DNA of 64,000 nucleotides from Myxococcales bacterium (GTDB lineage Bacteria > Myxococcota_A > Polyangia > Palsa-1104 > JAEUJZ01). The DNA is taken from the NCBI GenBank assembly GCA_016794505.1, contig JAEUJZ010000117.1, positions 1-64,000 of the forward strand, in the 5' to 3' direction. Shown in pieces: positions 25,199 to 34,333 of the stretch. The notes beneath the pieces were generated by a model. The model worked only from the letters and a program-made list of their open reading frames with translations. It had not been told where the DNA came from and did no database searches. Numbering within the stretch: the stretch's first letter is position 1; the number at the start of each line of letters is the position of its first letter. A program made the position numbers and the translations under genes.

Positions 25199-27508
25199 CT
25201 ACTCCACCGTCACCGACAAGGGCTTGCGCGCCCCCAAGATCCAATCGGCAGAGCTCTTGCCGACGTGCCAATCCGGGTCATGGGCTTCCACGACGATGCG
25301 GAACGTACCGGCGTTCTGATAGTCGTGGAAGAAGCCCTTTTCGGCGTGGCGGACATTTTCTTCGTCGAACTTGCCATCGCCGTCCCAGTCAATGCGATAG
25401 ACGAGGCGGTTGTTCGGCACCTTGCCCTCGCCCAACACCAGATTCACCCGGCGCCCTTCCTTGGTGATGCTGCCCTGCACGCCGCGGTACGGCAGCCAGA
25501 ACGTCGACAGGAACAGCACCGCGGCCGCCCCCAACACCACCGCGATCAGATAGCGCTGCACATCGCCGTTCTGCAGGCGACGCGTCCGCGTCCCAAACCA
25601 GCCGACCAGCGCCGGTCCCACTTTGGTGAGGCCACCGTCGACGATCACCGCATCGGCCACGCGCCACAGCACGCGAGCCAGCATCTTGAGCGGACGGACG
25701 AGAACCAGGTCGTACAGCTCGTCGACGAAGTACTTGTTCCAGAGCAGCGCGTACACCGGCTGCAGGCTGTTCTTGACGTTCTCGGCCGCTTTCGAGATGC
25801 CGCCGCGATACAGGCTGGCCGCAAGACCGATCCCGGCGATCGAGATGATCGTCGCGCCGGCCATAAGCCCCCACTCCAGCGCGTGGCCGTGCGGCTCGGG
25901 GCTGGCCGGGACAATCGCGGGCACCAGCCAGTGCTCAAAGAAGCCGGTGAAGTGCTGCACCGACTCGGGCAGGCCGTGCGACATCACAGCCGGCACGCCA
26001 ATCAGACCCGACAGCACCGCGCCCACCGCCAGAACAACCAGCGGCAGCGTCATCTCGGGCGGAGACTCGTGCAGGTGGTGTTCTTGCTCGTGCGTGCCGC
26101 GGAATGTGCCCGTGAACACCATGAAGTACAGGCGCCACATGTAAAACGCCGTGCAGAACGCGGCCAGCGTCAGCGTGCCCCACAGGAACTTTGGGTACAG
26201 GTTGATCAGCATCTGCTGCGTCGGGTTCGCCGTATCGGCCATGACGAACTTGCTGGCGAAGGCTCCGGCGAGGATCGCGTCTTTGCTGAAGAAGCCGGCG
26301 AAGGGGAAGATGCCGGCAATCGCCAAGCAGTACACAAAGAAGGTCCAGCGCGTGATCGGCATGTGCTTGCCAAGGCCACCCATCTTGGTGATGTCGCCTT
26401 CGCCGCCCATGGCGTGCATGACCGAGCCGGCTCCCAAAAAGAGGCCGGCTTTGAAGAATGCGTGCGTCATCAGGTGCATGATGCCCGCGACATACGCGCC
26501 CGAGCCGACACCGACGAACATAAAGCCAAGCTGCGACACCGTCGAATAGGCCAAGACCTTCTTGAAGTCGCGCTGGACGATGCCAATCGTCGCTGCCATC
26601 AAGGCTGTGATGGCGCCGATGCCCGACACCAGCATCTGCGCGGCGGACGGCGTGATGTCAAAGATGCCGTGCGTGCGTGCCACGACATAGACACCCGCGG
26701 TGACCATGGTCGCGGCGTGAATCAAAGCCGATACCGGCGTGGGACCGGCCATCGCGTCGGGCAACCAGACGTACAGCGGAATCTGCGCGCTCTTGCCCAT
26801 GCAGCCGATGAACAGGAACACGGCCACCCAGTAGCCCGCCGGCCAGCCCATCCAGAACGGCCTGCGAAGCTCGTTGAGCAGGCTGCCCATCTCGGCGTAC
26901 TTGACGGTGCCAAGCAGCGTCCACAGGAGGCAAATGCCCAGCAGGAAGCCGAAGTCTCCGACTCGGTTGACGATGAATGCCTTGCGGCCGGCGGTGGCGT
27001 TCTTGTCTTCCTGATACCAGAAGCCGATGAGCAGATAGCTGCACAAGCCGACGCCTTCCCAGCCAACGAAGGTGACCGGCAGCGAGTCGCCCAGCACCAA
27101 GATCAGCATCGAGCCCGTGAACAGGTTCAGGTAGCCAAAGAACCGCGCATAGTCCGGCTCGTGTTCCATATAGCCGGTGGCGTAGATGTGAATCAGAAGC
27201 GCGATCCACGTGACGATGAGCACCATCACCGCCGACAGCCGATCGAGCATCAAGCCCGCGGCTACGTGCAGGTCGCCGGCCGTGATCCAGTCCTTTTCAA
27301 AGAACTGATCGACCAGCATGCCCTTGGTCGGCAAGTCGTGACCCAGGATCCACACTGCCTTGGTGGCCACGAGGGCGGCTCCGGCGACGGCGCCACAGGC
27401 AATCAGGCTGACGATGCCATTGCCCAGGCGACGGCCGAAAAGCAGGTTAAGCGCCGCCCCCAGAAAGGGCAGAAGCGCGATCAGATAGAGCGGATAATTC
27501 TGTGTCAT
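25199..27508 (-). CDS. nuoL: NADH-quinone oxidoreductase subunit L with C-terminal extension
   Basis: A 769-residue complex I pump, about 120-150 residues longer than usual. The core is complete: VGWEGVGLCSYLLIGFWY, GKSAQIPLYVWLPDAMAGPT, KKVLAYSTVSQLGFMFVG and the long lateral helix region. After the last membrane helix (LIAVVLGAAAVLFLSTFWLP) an 80-90 residue soluble tail follows that contains YRIDWDGDGKFDEENV and ends GARKPLSVTVE. The tail looks like a PKD/immunoglobulin-like fold with an acidic calcium-type loop. Even helix number would place it in the periplasm. The same frame runs through without a break, so it is not a sequencing artefact. Confidence 0.95.
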   Translation of the reverse strand: MTQNYPLYLIALLPFLGAALNLLFGRRLGNGIVSLIACGAVAGAALVATKAVWILGHDLPTKGMLVDQFFEKDWITAGDLHVAAGLMLDRLSAVMVLIVTWIALLIHIYATGYMEHEPDYARFFGYLNLFTGSMLILVLGDSLPVTFVGWEGVGLCSYLLIGFWYQEDKNATAGRKAFIVNRVGDFGFLLGICLLWTLLGTVKYAEMGSLLNELRRPFWMGWPAGYWVAVFLFIGCMGKSAQIPLYVWLPDAMAGPTPVSALIHAATMVTAGVYVVARTHGIFDITPSAAQMLVSGIGAITALMAATIGIVQRDFKKVLAYSTVSQLGFMFVGVGSGAYVAGIMHLMTHAFFKAGLFLGAGSVMHAMGGEGDITKMGGLGKHMPITRWTFFVYCLAIAGIFPFAGFFSKDAILAGAFASKFVMADTANPTQQMLINLYPKFLWGTLTLAAFCTAFYMWRLYFMVFTGTFRGTHEQEHHLHESPPEMTLPLVVLAVGAVLSGLIGVPAVMSHGLPESVQHFTGFFEHWLVPAIVPASPEPHGHALEWGLMAGATIISIAGIGLAASLYRGGISKAAENVKNSLQPVYALLWNKYFVDELYDLVLVRPLKMLARVLWRVADAVIVDGGLTKVGPALVGWFGTRTRRLQNGDVQRYLIAVVLGAAAVLFLSTFWLPYRGVQGSITKEGRRVNLVLGEGKVPNNRLVYRIDWDGDGKFDEENVRHAEKGFFHDYQNAGTFRIVVEAHDPDWHVGKSSADWILGARKPLSVTVE

Positions 27509-27531
27509 GGGCGACCTGGATGAATCCGCCG

Positions 27532-27858
27532 TTAGAACCGCAAGAGGTTGAGTTCGTCGAGGTCGGTGCTCTTCCGGTTGCGGAAGAGGCCCACCACGAT
27601 GGCCAGGCCGATGGCCGCTTCAGCAGCCGCCACCGCGATCACCAAGAAAGCCAGGGCTTGGCCGCGCATGTCGTGCTGCGCGCGAGCAAACGAAAGCAGC
27701 GTCAGGTTGCCCGCGTTCAGCATGAGCTCGATGGACATCAGCGTGATCAGCGCGTTGCGGCGCAGAAACACGCCCATGATGCCGATGCCAAAGATCACCA
27801 GGCCCAGCACCAGGAAGTGATTCAAACCAATCGTCATCAAGGCGGTTAGGAAATCCAT
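27532..27858 (-). CDS. nuoK: NADH-quinone oxidoreductase subunit K
   Basis: A 108-residue three-helix complex I subunit. The conserved glutamate is in MSIELMLNAGNLTLL and the last helix begins VAAAEAAIGLAIVV with its acidic residues. Usual length for the family (about 100). 23 bp upstream of nuoL and 2 bp after nuoJ. Confidence 0.95.
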   Translation of the reverse strand: MDFLTALMTIGLNHFLVLGLVIFGIGIMGVFLRRNALITLMSIELMLNAGNLTLLSFARAQHDMRGQALAFLVIAVAAAEAAIGLAIVVGLFRNRKSTDLDELNLLRF

Positions 27859-27860
27859 GA

Positions 27861-28583
27861 CTAGTGGCCCCCTGCGCCGTGTCCGGCCGCATGCGCCCCG
27901 CTGTCCCCTTCGTCGGCCGCGGGATCTTTGGGCTGCTGATCGAGCGGCAGATCGTGAACCGAGGTGGGCTTGGCCACCGTGCGCGTCAACACGACGGCGC
28001 CAATCACCGCGATCAGAAGCAGGATCGAAACTGCCTCGAAGGGGAACAGGAACTTGGTGAAGAAGTACTCAGCGATCTCGCTCACCGAGCCGAAGTTTGG
28101 CGGCGGCGTACCCGCTCGCTGAGGCAGCGGCGGCCTGGCAAAGAACAGAAGCTCACCGATGCGCACCAGCAGATAGACGACGGCGCCCGTGCCGAACGCC
28201 TTCAGCACCGGACTACGCAGGGACCAGGGCTCTTCCTCTTCGCGGTTTAGCACCATGACGACGAAGACAAAGAGCACCATGATGGCGCCGGCATAGACCA
28301 GCACCTGAATCGCCGCCAAGAAGTGCGCCGAGAGCAGCGCATAGATGCTGGCCAGTCCGAAGAACGTCGCGACCAGCGACATGACGGCGCCGATCAGGTT
28401 GCGGCGCGTGATGGTCACCAGCGCACCAGCGACGGTCAAGGCCGCCAACACCCAAAACGCCCAAGCCGGGCACCACGGAACTGGGTCTATTTTGCCGGGA
28501 ATCCTCTGCGCCTGAGCCACTTGTGCCAGCAGGCTCGGAAGGCCTGTCGCGGCACTACCCATCAAGCTTGCGATGCCTGTCAT
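27861..28583 (-). CDS. nuoJ: NADH-quinone oxidoreductase subunit J
   Basis: A 240-residue membrane subunit. The core VLVYAGAIMVLFVFVVMVLN is the diagnostic third helix (pi-bulge). It has an N-terminal extension of about 40 residues and a His/Gly/Asp-rich C-terminal tail (GAHAAGHGAGGH) not found in E. coli NuoJ. nuoF ends directly against its start with no gap; in most operons nuoG, nuoH and nuoI stand between these two genes. Confidence 0.93.
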   Translation of the reverse strand: MTGIASLMGSAATGLPSLLAQVAQAQRIPGKIDPVPWCPAWAFWVLAALTVAGALVTITRRNLIGAVMSLVATFFGLASIYALLSAHFLAAIQVLVYAGAIMVLFVFVVMVLNREEEEPWSLRSPVLKAFGTGAVVYLLVRIGELLFFARPPLPQRAGTPPPNFGSVSEIAEYFFTKFLFPFEAVSILLLIAVIGAVVLTRTVAKPTSVHDLPLDQQPKDPAADEGDSGAHAAGHGAGGH

Positions 28584-29972
28584 CTAGTGTGCTCCCCCAT
28601 GGGTGTGGGCAGCCGCCGGCACGCGGCCGGCTTTGTGGTTGGCTTCGCCGGTCGCTGCCGCACGCTCGAAGTCCGCTCGGAACTTGGTCAGAAAGCCCAT
28701 CATCGGCCACGCTGCGGCTTCCCCCAGCGGGCAGATCGTGTTGCCGGCGATGCCGTACGAAATCGAGGACAGAAGCTCTAGATCCTCCAAGCGGCCGGCG
28801 CCGTTTGCGAGTCGCGTACAGACGCGGGCCAGCCAGCCTGTGCCCTCGCGGCAGGGCGTACACTGACCGCAGGACTCATGCGCGTAAAAGCGCATGATGC
28901 GCGCCGTTACCGCAACGATGTCCGTGCTGTCGTCCATGACCACGATGCCGCCCGAGCCCGCCATCGTGCGCAGCGGTCGACCCGGCGCCAGTTCGAACAC
29001 CTGGCCTGGCCGCACCATCACCGGCTTGATACGCGGGTCGCTCATCAGCGCATCGAACTCGATCGGGACATCCAGCTCGTCGATATCCAAAGGAGGCATC
29101 GACGACCCACCCGGAATGACCGCCTTGACCTTGCGCCCACCCGGCACGCCACCGCAGACCTCGTCGATCATCTGGCGGAAGGTAATGCCGATCGGCATCT
29201 CGAAGACACCGGGCTTGTTCAGATGGCCGCTCATGCAGACCATGCGCGTGCCGCCCGACTTGCCCACCCCGAGCTCAGCGAACTTGGCACCGCCATGCTC
29301 GACGATCCAGGGGATGTTCATCAGCGTCTCGACGTTGTTTACGATCGTCGGCTTGCCGAACAGGCCCTTGACCGCGGGAAACGGCGGCTTCAGACGGGGC
29401 CAGCCGCGGCGCCCCTCCAGCGAATTGAGCAGCGAGGTCTCCTCGCCGCAGATGTACGCGCCGGCCCCGCGATGCACCGTGAGATCCATCTTGAAGGTCC
29501 CGACGGCGCTGCGCATCTCTTGGCCCAGGAAGCCTTTTTGATATGCCTCGTCGACAGCGGCCTGCAACACGGCCACTTCGCGCATCATCTCGCCGCGGAT
29601 ATAGATGTACGCGTGTTTGCAGCCAAGCGCGTACGAGGACAGGATCATCCCTTCGATGAGAAGGTGCGGATCCCAGAAGATCAGCTCGCGGTCTTTGCAG
29701 GTACCGGGCTCGGACTCGTCGGCGTTGCAGACCAGATAGACGGTGTCGGCGCCCTTGGGAATGAAGCTCCACTTGGTGCCGGTGGGAAAGCCCGCGCCGC
29801 CGCGGCCACGCAGGTTGCTCTTCTTTACTTCGTCGACGATGGCGGCCGGCGTCATGCCCAGCGCCGTGGCCAGGCGGCTGTACGCCCCGTGCTTCATCGC
29901 GACTTCGATGCTGGAAGAGCCCGCAGTGCCGAACAGGCGCGTAACGACCTTGGTAGTGCGATCGGCTGGCAT
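28584..29972 (-). CDS. nuoF: NADH-quinone oxidoreductase subunit F
   Basis: A 462-residue NADH-oxidising subunit of complex I. RGRGGAGFPTGTKWSFIP binds NADH and FMN, CNADESEPGTCKDRELI is the FMN loop, and ESCGQCTPCREGTGWL gives three Cys of the N3 [4Fe-4S] cluster, with the fourth in GNTICPLGEA. The C-terminus has a His/Ala tail. It forms the diaphorase pair with NuoE encoded 3 bp upstream. Confidence 0.96.
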   Translation of the reverse strand: MPADRTTKVVTRLFGTAGSSSIEVAMKHGAYSRLATALGMTPAAIVDEVKKSNLRGRGGAGFPTGTKWSFIPKGADTVYLVCNADESEPGTCKDRELIFWDPHLLIEGMILSSYALGCKHAYIYIRGEMMREVAVLQAAVDEAYQKGFLGQEMRSAVGTFKMDLTVHRGAGAYICGEETSLLNSLEGRRGWPRLKPPFPAVKGLFGKPTIVNNVETLMNIPWIVEHGGAKFAELGVGKSGGTRMVCMSGHLNKPGVFEMPIGITFRQMIDEVCGGVPGGRKVKAVIPGGSSMPPLDIDELDVPIEFDALMSDPRIKPVMVRPGQVFELAPGRPLRTMAGSGGIVVMDDSTDIVAVTARIMRFYAHESCGQCTPCREGTGWLARVCTRLANGAGRLEDLELLSSISYGIAGNTICPLGEAAAWPMMGFLTKFRADFERAAATGEANHKAGRVPAAAHTHGGAH

Positions 29973-29975
29973 GGC

Positions 29976-30521
29976 TTAGTGCTTCTTCTGGCCGGGTGTT
30001 TGGGTTGCGCTCGCAGACGCCGTCGCGCCGTGGCTGTGTGCCGGCAGCTTGCGGCACTCGGCGAGTGCCTCTTCGACCTTGTCTGGGGTCAGGTTCAGGA
30101 AGTACTTGCGACCGCAGATCATCGCCGGAGCATCGGCGCAGGCCGCCAAGCACTCTTCCTCGATCAGTGTGAACTCACCGTCTGCTGTTGTGCCGCCAGC
30201 CTTGACGCCGAGGGTCTGTTCCAGCTTGTGCAGCGTGTCGTATCCGCCACGGAGCATGCACGACACGTTGGTACACATCATCAGCACGCGTTTCCCGACG
30301 GGCTGACGGTGATACATGGTGTAAAACGTCGCCACGCCGAAGACGTGTGACTTCGGCAGCGACAGGCGGTCGGCCACTAAGTCCAGAACTTCGTCGGACA
30401 GATAGCCAAACTCGTCCTGAGCCAGGTGGAGCACCGGCAGGCACGCCGCCTGCGTGTTCGGATACCGTCGGCAGATGTCTTGGATCTTCTGCTCCGCCTG
30501 AGGGGAGAATGCAGTCGCCAT
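29976..30521 (-). CDS. nuoE: NADH-quinone oxidoreductase subunit E
   Basis: A 181-residue subunit with the thioredoxin-like [2Fe-2S] site C83-x4-C88 (CTNVSC) and C124-x3-C128 (CLAAC). FGVATFYTMYHRQPVGK is the family signature. ATG 30521 is preferred to the longer frame (to 30584) because the protein then starts at the usual MATAFSPQAEQKI. The last 30 residues are a low-complexity His/Ser/Thr tail. It is the first gene of the operon; its promoter must lie in the gap up to 30682, divergent from a secreted-protein gene. Confidence 0.95.
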   Translation of the reverse strand: MATAFSPQAEQKIQDICRRYPNTQAACLPVLHLAQDEFGYLSDEVLDLVADRLSLPKSHVFGVATFYTMYHRQPVGKRVLMMCTNVSCMLRGGYDTLHKLEQTLGVKAGGTTADGEFTLIEEECLAACADAPAMICGRKYFLNLTPDKVEEALAECRKLPAHSHGATASASATQTPGQKKH

Positions 30522-30682
30522 GTAGTGAGGCCCTTTATCCTGGCAAGCGCGGGAAAGGTACTGTGATTGTCCTTTCGGTGTCAATCACCGACTGCAGAGG
30601 CGCTGCGGACGGGGCCCAGGCCGGACCATGGTGCGCGGGCCCAGTACAAACACCCCGCGGCTGGGCTTGACACGATGGACCG

Positions 30683-31351
30683 ATGCAAGTCCTTGCCCTT
30701 CGCGTCCTTGCGACTCTTTCCCTGGCATGCGTCAGCCTACTTGGCAGTCCGGCCGCGCACGCCGCTCCGTTTGCGGTGACCGGCCCCTGCTATCTGCTGC
30801 CCTCACGGAACGAAGCCGCCGAGCCGGACAGCTTCGACGGGGCCGCCTCTGGCTTCGTCGGCGACCGCGATGGCGACGGCGTCCGTGACCGCGCGATCCA
30901 TCTATTCCCCGATCGGCCGGGCAACGATGTCCCAGGTGAGTATCACTTCCTTGTTATGCGCGGCACCTGTGGCCATTGGGTCGGTGGCTTTGTCTCCATG
31001 CAGCCCGAGCAGCTAGAGGTCGGGGACAAACCGGTACAGGGGCTAGGCCCGGTCATCGCGACCTCGCGCGTGAGCGGCGGCGACGAAGCCACGCAGTACC
31101 ACTTCACCGGCCAGGGCTTCTATCCAGCCCTGAAACCTGGTTGTCGAGCGACGGGCTGGCGACCCGGACCTGGCCGATCTCCGCATCGACAAGCCGACGA
31201 CCGCGGAGGTACGGGCTGCATCGAGCGCGTCGATGGCTCTGTGATCATCCGAAGCTGCGAAGGCGTGCAGTTCTTTTTCAGCAAGCCCAAGGGCACCCTC
31301 ACCCGCATCGAATTCCCCGCCTCTTCCCCGGCCAGCCCTGCCAAAAAGTAA
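30683..31351 (+). CDS. Secreted protein of unknown function
   Basis: A 222-residue protein with a clear signal peptide (LRVLATLSLACVSLLGSPAAHA, cut before APFAV). The mature part contains an acidic loop GDRDGDGVRDRAIH of the calcium-binding type and four or more cysteines that may pair outside the cell. No family recognised. It is divergent from nuoE and probably unrelated to it. Confidence 0.65.
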   Translation: MQVLALRVLATLSLACVSLLGSPAAHAAPFAVTGPCYLLPSRNEAAEPDSFDGAASGFVGDRDGDGVRDRAIHLFPDRPGNDVPGEYHFLVMRGTCGHWVGGFVSMQPEQLEVGDKPVQGLGPVIATSRVSGGDEATQYHFTGQGFYPALKPGCRATGWRPGPGRSPHRQADDRGGTGCIERVDGSVIIRSCEGVQFFFSKPKGTLTRIEFPASSPASPAKK

Positions 31352-31428
31352 CGAGTCGGGCCGCGCATCCCCGCGTCCGCAAAATCCCGCCTTGCACGGC
31401 GCAGGCGTGTGGTAGGTTCCGCCTGCCC

Positions 31429-32046
31429 ATGGAACTGCGAACCTTTTCCTACATCGACATCTTGCAGCCGCAGCTCACTGGCTTTTTGCAGACGGTGTCC
31501 CAGGGCTTTCTGCCCCTGGAGCGGCAGGCCTCACTGTTCATCGAGATCGCGCCCGGCATCGCCATCAACAAGCTGACGGACGTGGCGCTCAAGAACACGC
31601 GCGTCATCCCCGGCATGCAGATCGTCGAGCGCGCCTACGGCCTTTTGGAGCTGCACTCGTTCGATCAAGGCGAAGTGCGACAGGCCGGCCAGGTCATCCT
31701 GCAAGCCATGGGTGTCGATGAGTCCTCGCGCATGAAGCCCAAGATTTTGTCGGAAGAGACCATCACCGGCATCGAGGGCTATCACAGCCAGCTCATCAAC
31801 CGCTTCCGCCACGGCGACATGATCGCGGAAAAGCAGACGCTGTACCTGATCGAGATGATGCCGGCCGGCTACGCCGCGGTGTGCGCCAACGAAGCCGAAA
31901 AAGCCTCGCCCGTTCACTTGATGGAAGTCGTCAGCTTCGGCGCCGTGGGTCGCCTGTGGCTCGGCGGCAACGAGGCCGAAATCGCCGAGGCTCGCGCCGC
32001 CATCCTCAACACCCTCGCCGGCATCACCGGCCGCAGCGTCAGCTAG
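31429..32046 (+). CDS. Tandem BMC-domain-like protein (BMC-T type shell protein homologue)
   Basis: A 205-residue soluble protein built of two similar halves. Half one: ASLFIEIAPGIAINKLTDVA, then LKNTRVIPGMQIVERAYG and GEVRQAGQVILQAMG. Half two: LYLIEMMPAGYAAVCANEAE, then KASPVHLMEVVSFGAVGR and AEIAEARAAILNTLAG. Each has the order of a bacterial microcompartment domain: an E-rich first strand, a helix with A/D and Lys, a hydrophobic strand pair, then a helix with 'EV..A'. Length fits tandem BMC (trimer-forming) proteins. No encapsulated enzymes or other shell genes are adjacent; PduL-like and PduO genes lie 7.7 kb away. Assignment is by pattern only. Confidence 0.55.
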   Translation: MELRTFSYIDILQPQLTGFLQTVSQGFLPLERQASLFIEIAPGIAINKLTDVALKNTRVIPGMQIVERAYGLLELHSFDQGEVRQAGQVILQAMGVDESSRMKPKILSEETITGIEGYHSQLINRFRHGDMIAEKQTLYLIEMMPAGYAAVCANEAEKASPVHLMEVVSFGAVGRLWLGGNEAEIAEARAAILNTLAGITGRSVS

Positions 32047-32079
32047 CTCACATCCCGCGCCCGCCGCAGCACTCGCGCT

Positions 32080-33120
32080 TCAGACGGCACTTGGGTTGTT
32101 CCGTCGCTTCCAGACGACCGCGTCGACGATGTAGTGATGGAAGGTCAGCGTCAGACCCAGCGTAATGGCGCTGGGCACCAGAGTGCCCGTCCAGATCGCG
32201 TCGAGGCGCATGCCCAGCCGAGGCAATAGGTAGTAAAACGGCAAAGCGAGCGCGATCGACGCCAAGCCGTACAGCGCCACCCGCAGAACGCCCGGCTGCG
32301 ACAGCCAGGACAAGGTTTGCGCCTGCGGGTCGATCCCTCCACCAAAGCGGCGCCGGTTGTACAGCCAGACAAACACGATGTACTGCACGTTGTGCCACAC
32401 GTTGACCAGCAGCCAGCCCGAGCACAGCTCGTCGATCAGCACGTAGCCGCCGACGTACACCACGAAGTGCGACAGCATGTACAGCGTGTGCCCGACGGCA
32501 AGCTCGCCGCGCCGGTACGCCGCGATCCGCTGCACCAGCCAGTACAGCCAAAGCCCGATGCTAAGCCCCGCTGAAAGCGTCACCCAAAGGCGCGGCACCG
32601 ACGGCAGCCAGAACGGCTGAAACAGAAACTCGGTCGGCTGCTGCGCGCAGCGATGCAAGAAACCCCACACGGCCACCGACCACAAGGTGGTCTGCGACAG
32701 CCATGGCCGATCCCAGGGCAGCCCACCCGCGCGGTGGCGATACTGCTGCGCCAGCCCCCAGCTCTGCCGCACCGTGTGGTGAAGCTGCCCGACGAAGTAC
32801 AGCACGTACACGCCCAGAATCCCGTACGCCCGACCGACCGAGTACAACCCCAGCAGCACCAGCGGTGGCACCAAAAAGGTCAGCCAGCGAAAGCGGGCCC
32901 GCTCCTCGGGACGCCCAAAGAGCCGCGTGTAGGTCGCCACCAAGTGTTCATAGCCGAACAGCCAGGTGTGAACGGTCAGCATCGGCCAGAACCAGTCGGG
33001 CCAGAGCACCGTAACGCTCGCCATGGACGTCGCAAGCAGCGCGATCCCCAGGATGAAGCTCAGATCAAACCGCGGCTCATAAAGCCACCCGGTGACCACT
33101 CTCGATGCGGCGTGCCCCAT
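32080..33120 (-). CDS. Polytopic membrane protein with conserved histidine motifs, unknown function
   Basis: A 346-residue protein with eight or nine hydrophobic helices. ATG 33120 is selected over the longer frame because AGGAAG lies six bases upstream. Histidine clusters sit at membrane boundaries: FGYEHLVATYTR, FVGQLHHTVRQSWGLAQQY, NVWHNVQYIVFVW and TFHHYIVDAVVWKRR. This could form a metal centre as in membrane oxygenases or desaturases, but the spacing matches none that I can name. Convergent with the BMC-like gene, 33 bp away. Confidence 0.6.
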   Translation of the reverse strand: MGHAASRVVTGWLYEPRFDLSFILGIALLATSMASVTVLWPDWFWPMLTVHTWLFGYEHLVATYTRLFGRPEERARFRWLTFLVPPLVLLGLYSVGRAYGILGVYVLYFVGQLHHTVRQSWGLAQQYRHRAGGLPWDRPWLSQTTLWSVAVWGFLHRCAQQPTEFLFQPFWLPSVPRLWVTLSAGLSIGLWLYWLVQRIAAYRRGELAVGHTLYMLSHFVVYVGGYVLIDELCSGWLLVNVWHNVQYIVFVWLYNRRRFGGGIDPQAQTLSWLSQPGVLRVALYGLASIALALPFYYLLPRLGMRLDAIWTGTLVPSAITLGLTLTFHHYIVDAVVWKRRNNPSAV

Positions 33121-33275
33121 CTGCGTCTTCCTATCATTCCAGACCCCGCACGCACGGTGGGAGGCCTTGTCCATTTTTTCTTTCCCCGTCGCAGACTGCA
33201 GCCCCGATCCACCTTCGCAGTTTGCGCTTGCTGCCCGATGCGCGCCTGGCATATGCCGAGCCGCGGAGGTACACG

Positions 33276-34304
33276 ATGAGCGCTCACTTCACGAAGCAAA
33301 CCACGGCCACGCTGCGACGAACGTCTTCGGCCGCGTTGACGCTGCTTCTGTGCGCAGCAGGCTGCGGCGCCGAGCTTGCGCCCGAGCCGACTCAGCCCGG
33401 CATCGAGACCCTGTACGCGGCGGGCGCCACATGGGCGCATCCGTTTTCGTCGCCAAGCTGGCGCGTCGGCTTTGACCTCTACAACTCGGCACTCAGCTGG
33501 AGCCGCTCGTCGTGCTTTGGCACCACCATGGACAAGATCAAGCACGCAGGCGAGGACTGGGGCGGCAGCACTAGCACCGTCGTAAGCGCCGTCGGCGATG
33601 GCCAGGTGATCTATGCGGGGCTTGTGAACTATCCCGGCCATGTGGTGCTGATCCGCCACGATCTGACCGATGCGCAGCGACGAGCCCTTGGCCTGAGTAG
33701 CCCGGTTGTGTACTCGCAGTACGGCCACCTGACTGGGCTGGTCGTAAGAGCCGGCGACAGCGTCCGCACCGGACAGAAGCTCGGCACGCTGCACGACCAG
33801 GCATCCAACACCCACCTGCACTGGGAGATCCGCAGCGCCGAAAAGCCCGCCTTGTGCGGCACGACGTATTGGGGTCCCGGCTACACCGGACCGGGGACCA
33901 CCGCCACGGCCTATGGCTACCTGAACCCGAGCGCCAGCATTCGTGCTTTGCAGTCGGCAGGGGGCGGCACAGGCACGTCCTGTCCCAGCGGAGACGGCCT
34001 GTACTGCGGCGGCAACGGTGTCACGGGCGATGCTGCAACCCTGTACCGCTGCCTCGGCGGCGCGCTCAGCGTCTCGCAGGTCTGCAGCCATGGCTGCGAG
34101 CACATGCCCACCGGCACCTCCGATCGCTGCGCGGCCGCCCCTGGTTCCTGCTCGGTCACAAACGGCCTGTACTGCGGCGGCAACGGCGTCACAGGTGCCG
34201 CCAACATCTTGTATCGCTGCACCGACCGTGTGCTGCGCTACGTCGAGACCTGCGGCAAAGGCTGTGAGCGCCGCCCCACGGGTACCCCGGACCGCTGCCG
34301 CTAG
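33276..34304 (+). CDS. M23-family metallopeptidase lipoprotein with C-terminal Cys-rich repeats
   Basis: A 342-residue lipoprotein; ATG 33276 has a GGAGG Shine-Dalgarno. The signal ends in CAAGC (lipobox). The M23/LytM domain shows KHAGEDWGG (metal His and Asp), a YSQYGHL strand and NTHLHWEI (HxH). These fit a zinc peptidoglycan endopeptidase or an inactive activator. The C-terminus carries two copies of a ~50-residue repeat (GLYCGGNGVTG, LYRC, a Cys-His-Gly-Cys turn and GT.DRC), a disulfide-rich module seen on myxobacterial surface proteins. Envelope location inferred. Confidence 0.85.
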   Translation: MSAHFTKQTTATLRRTSSAALTLLLCAAGCGAELAPEPTQPGIETLYAAGATWAHPFSSPSWRVGFDLYNSALSWSRSSCFGTTMDKIKHAGEDWGGSTSTVVSAVGDGQVIYAGLVNYPGHVVLIRHDLTDAQRRALGLSSPVVYSQYGHLTGLVVRAGDSVRTGQKLGTLHDQASNTHLHWEIRSAEKPALCGTTYWGPGYTGPGTTATAYGYLNPSASIRALQSAGGGTGTSCPSGDGLYCGGNGVTGDAATLYRCLGGALSVSQVCSHGCEHMPTGTSDRCAAAPGSCSVTNGLYCGGNGVTGAANILYRCTDRVLRYVETCGKGCERRPTGTPDRCR

Positions 34305-34333
34305 GCCCCCCTCCTTCCCGCATTCCCTTTTTC

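Noticed and set aside
25265..27523. 752-residue plus-strand frame antisense to nuoL
   Set aside because: Composition rich in His/Gln/Arg/Asp is the reverse image of a membrane protein; nuoL is certain.
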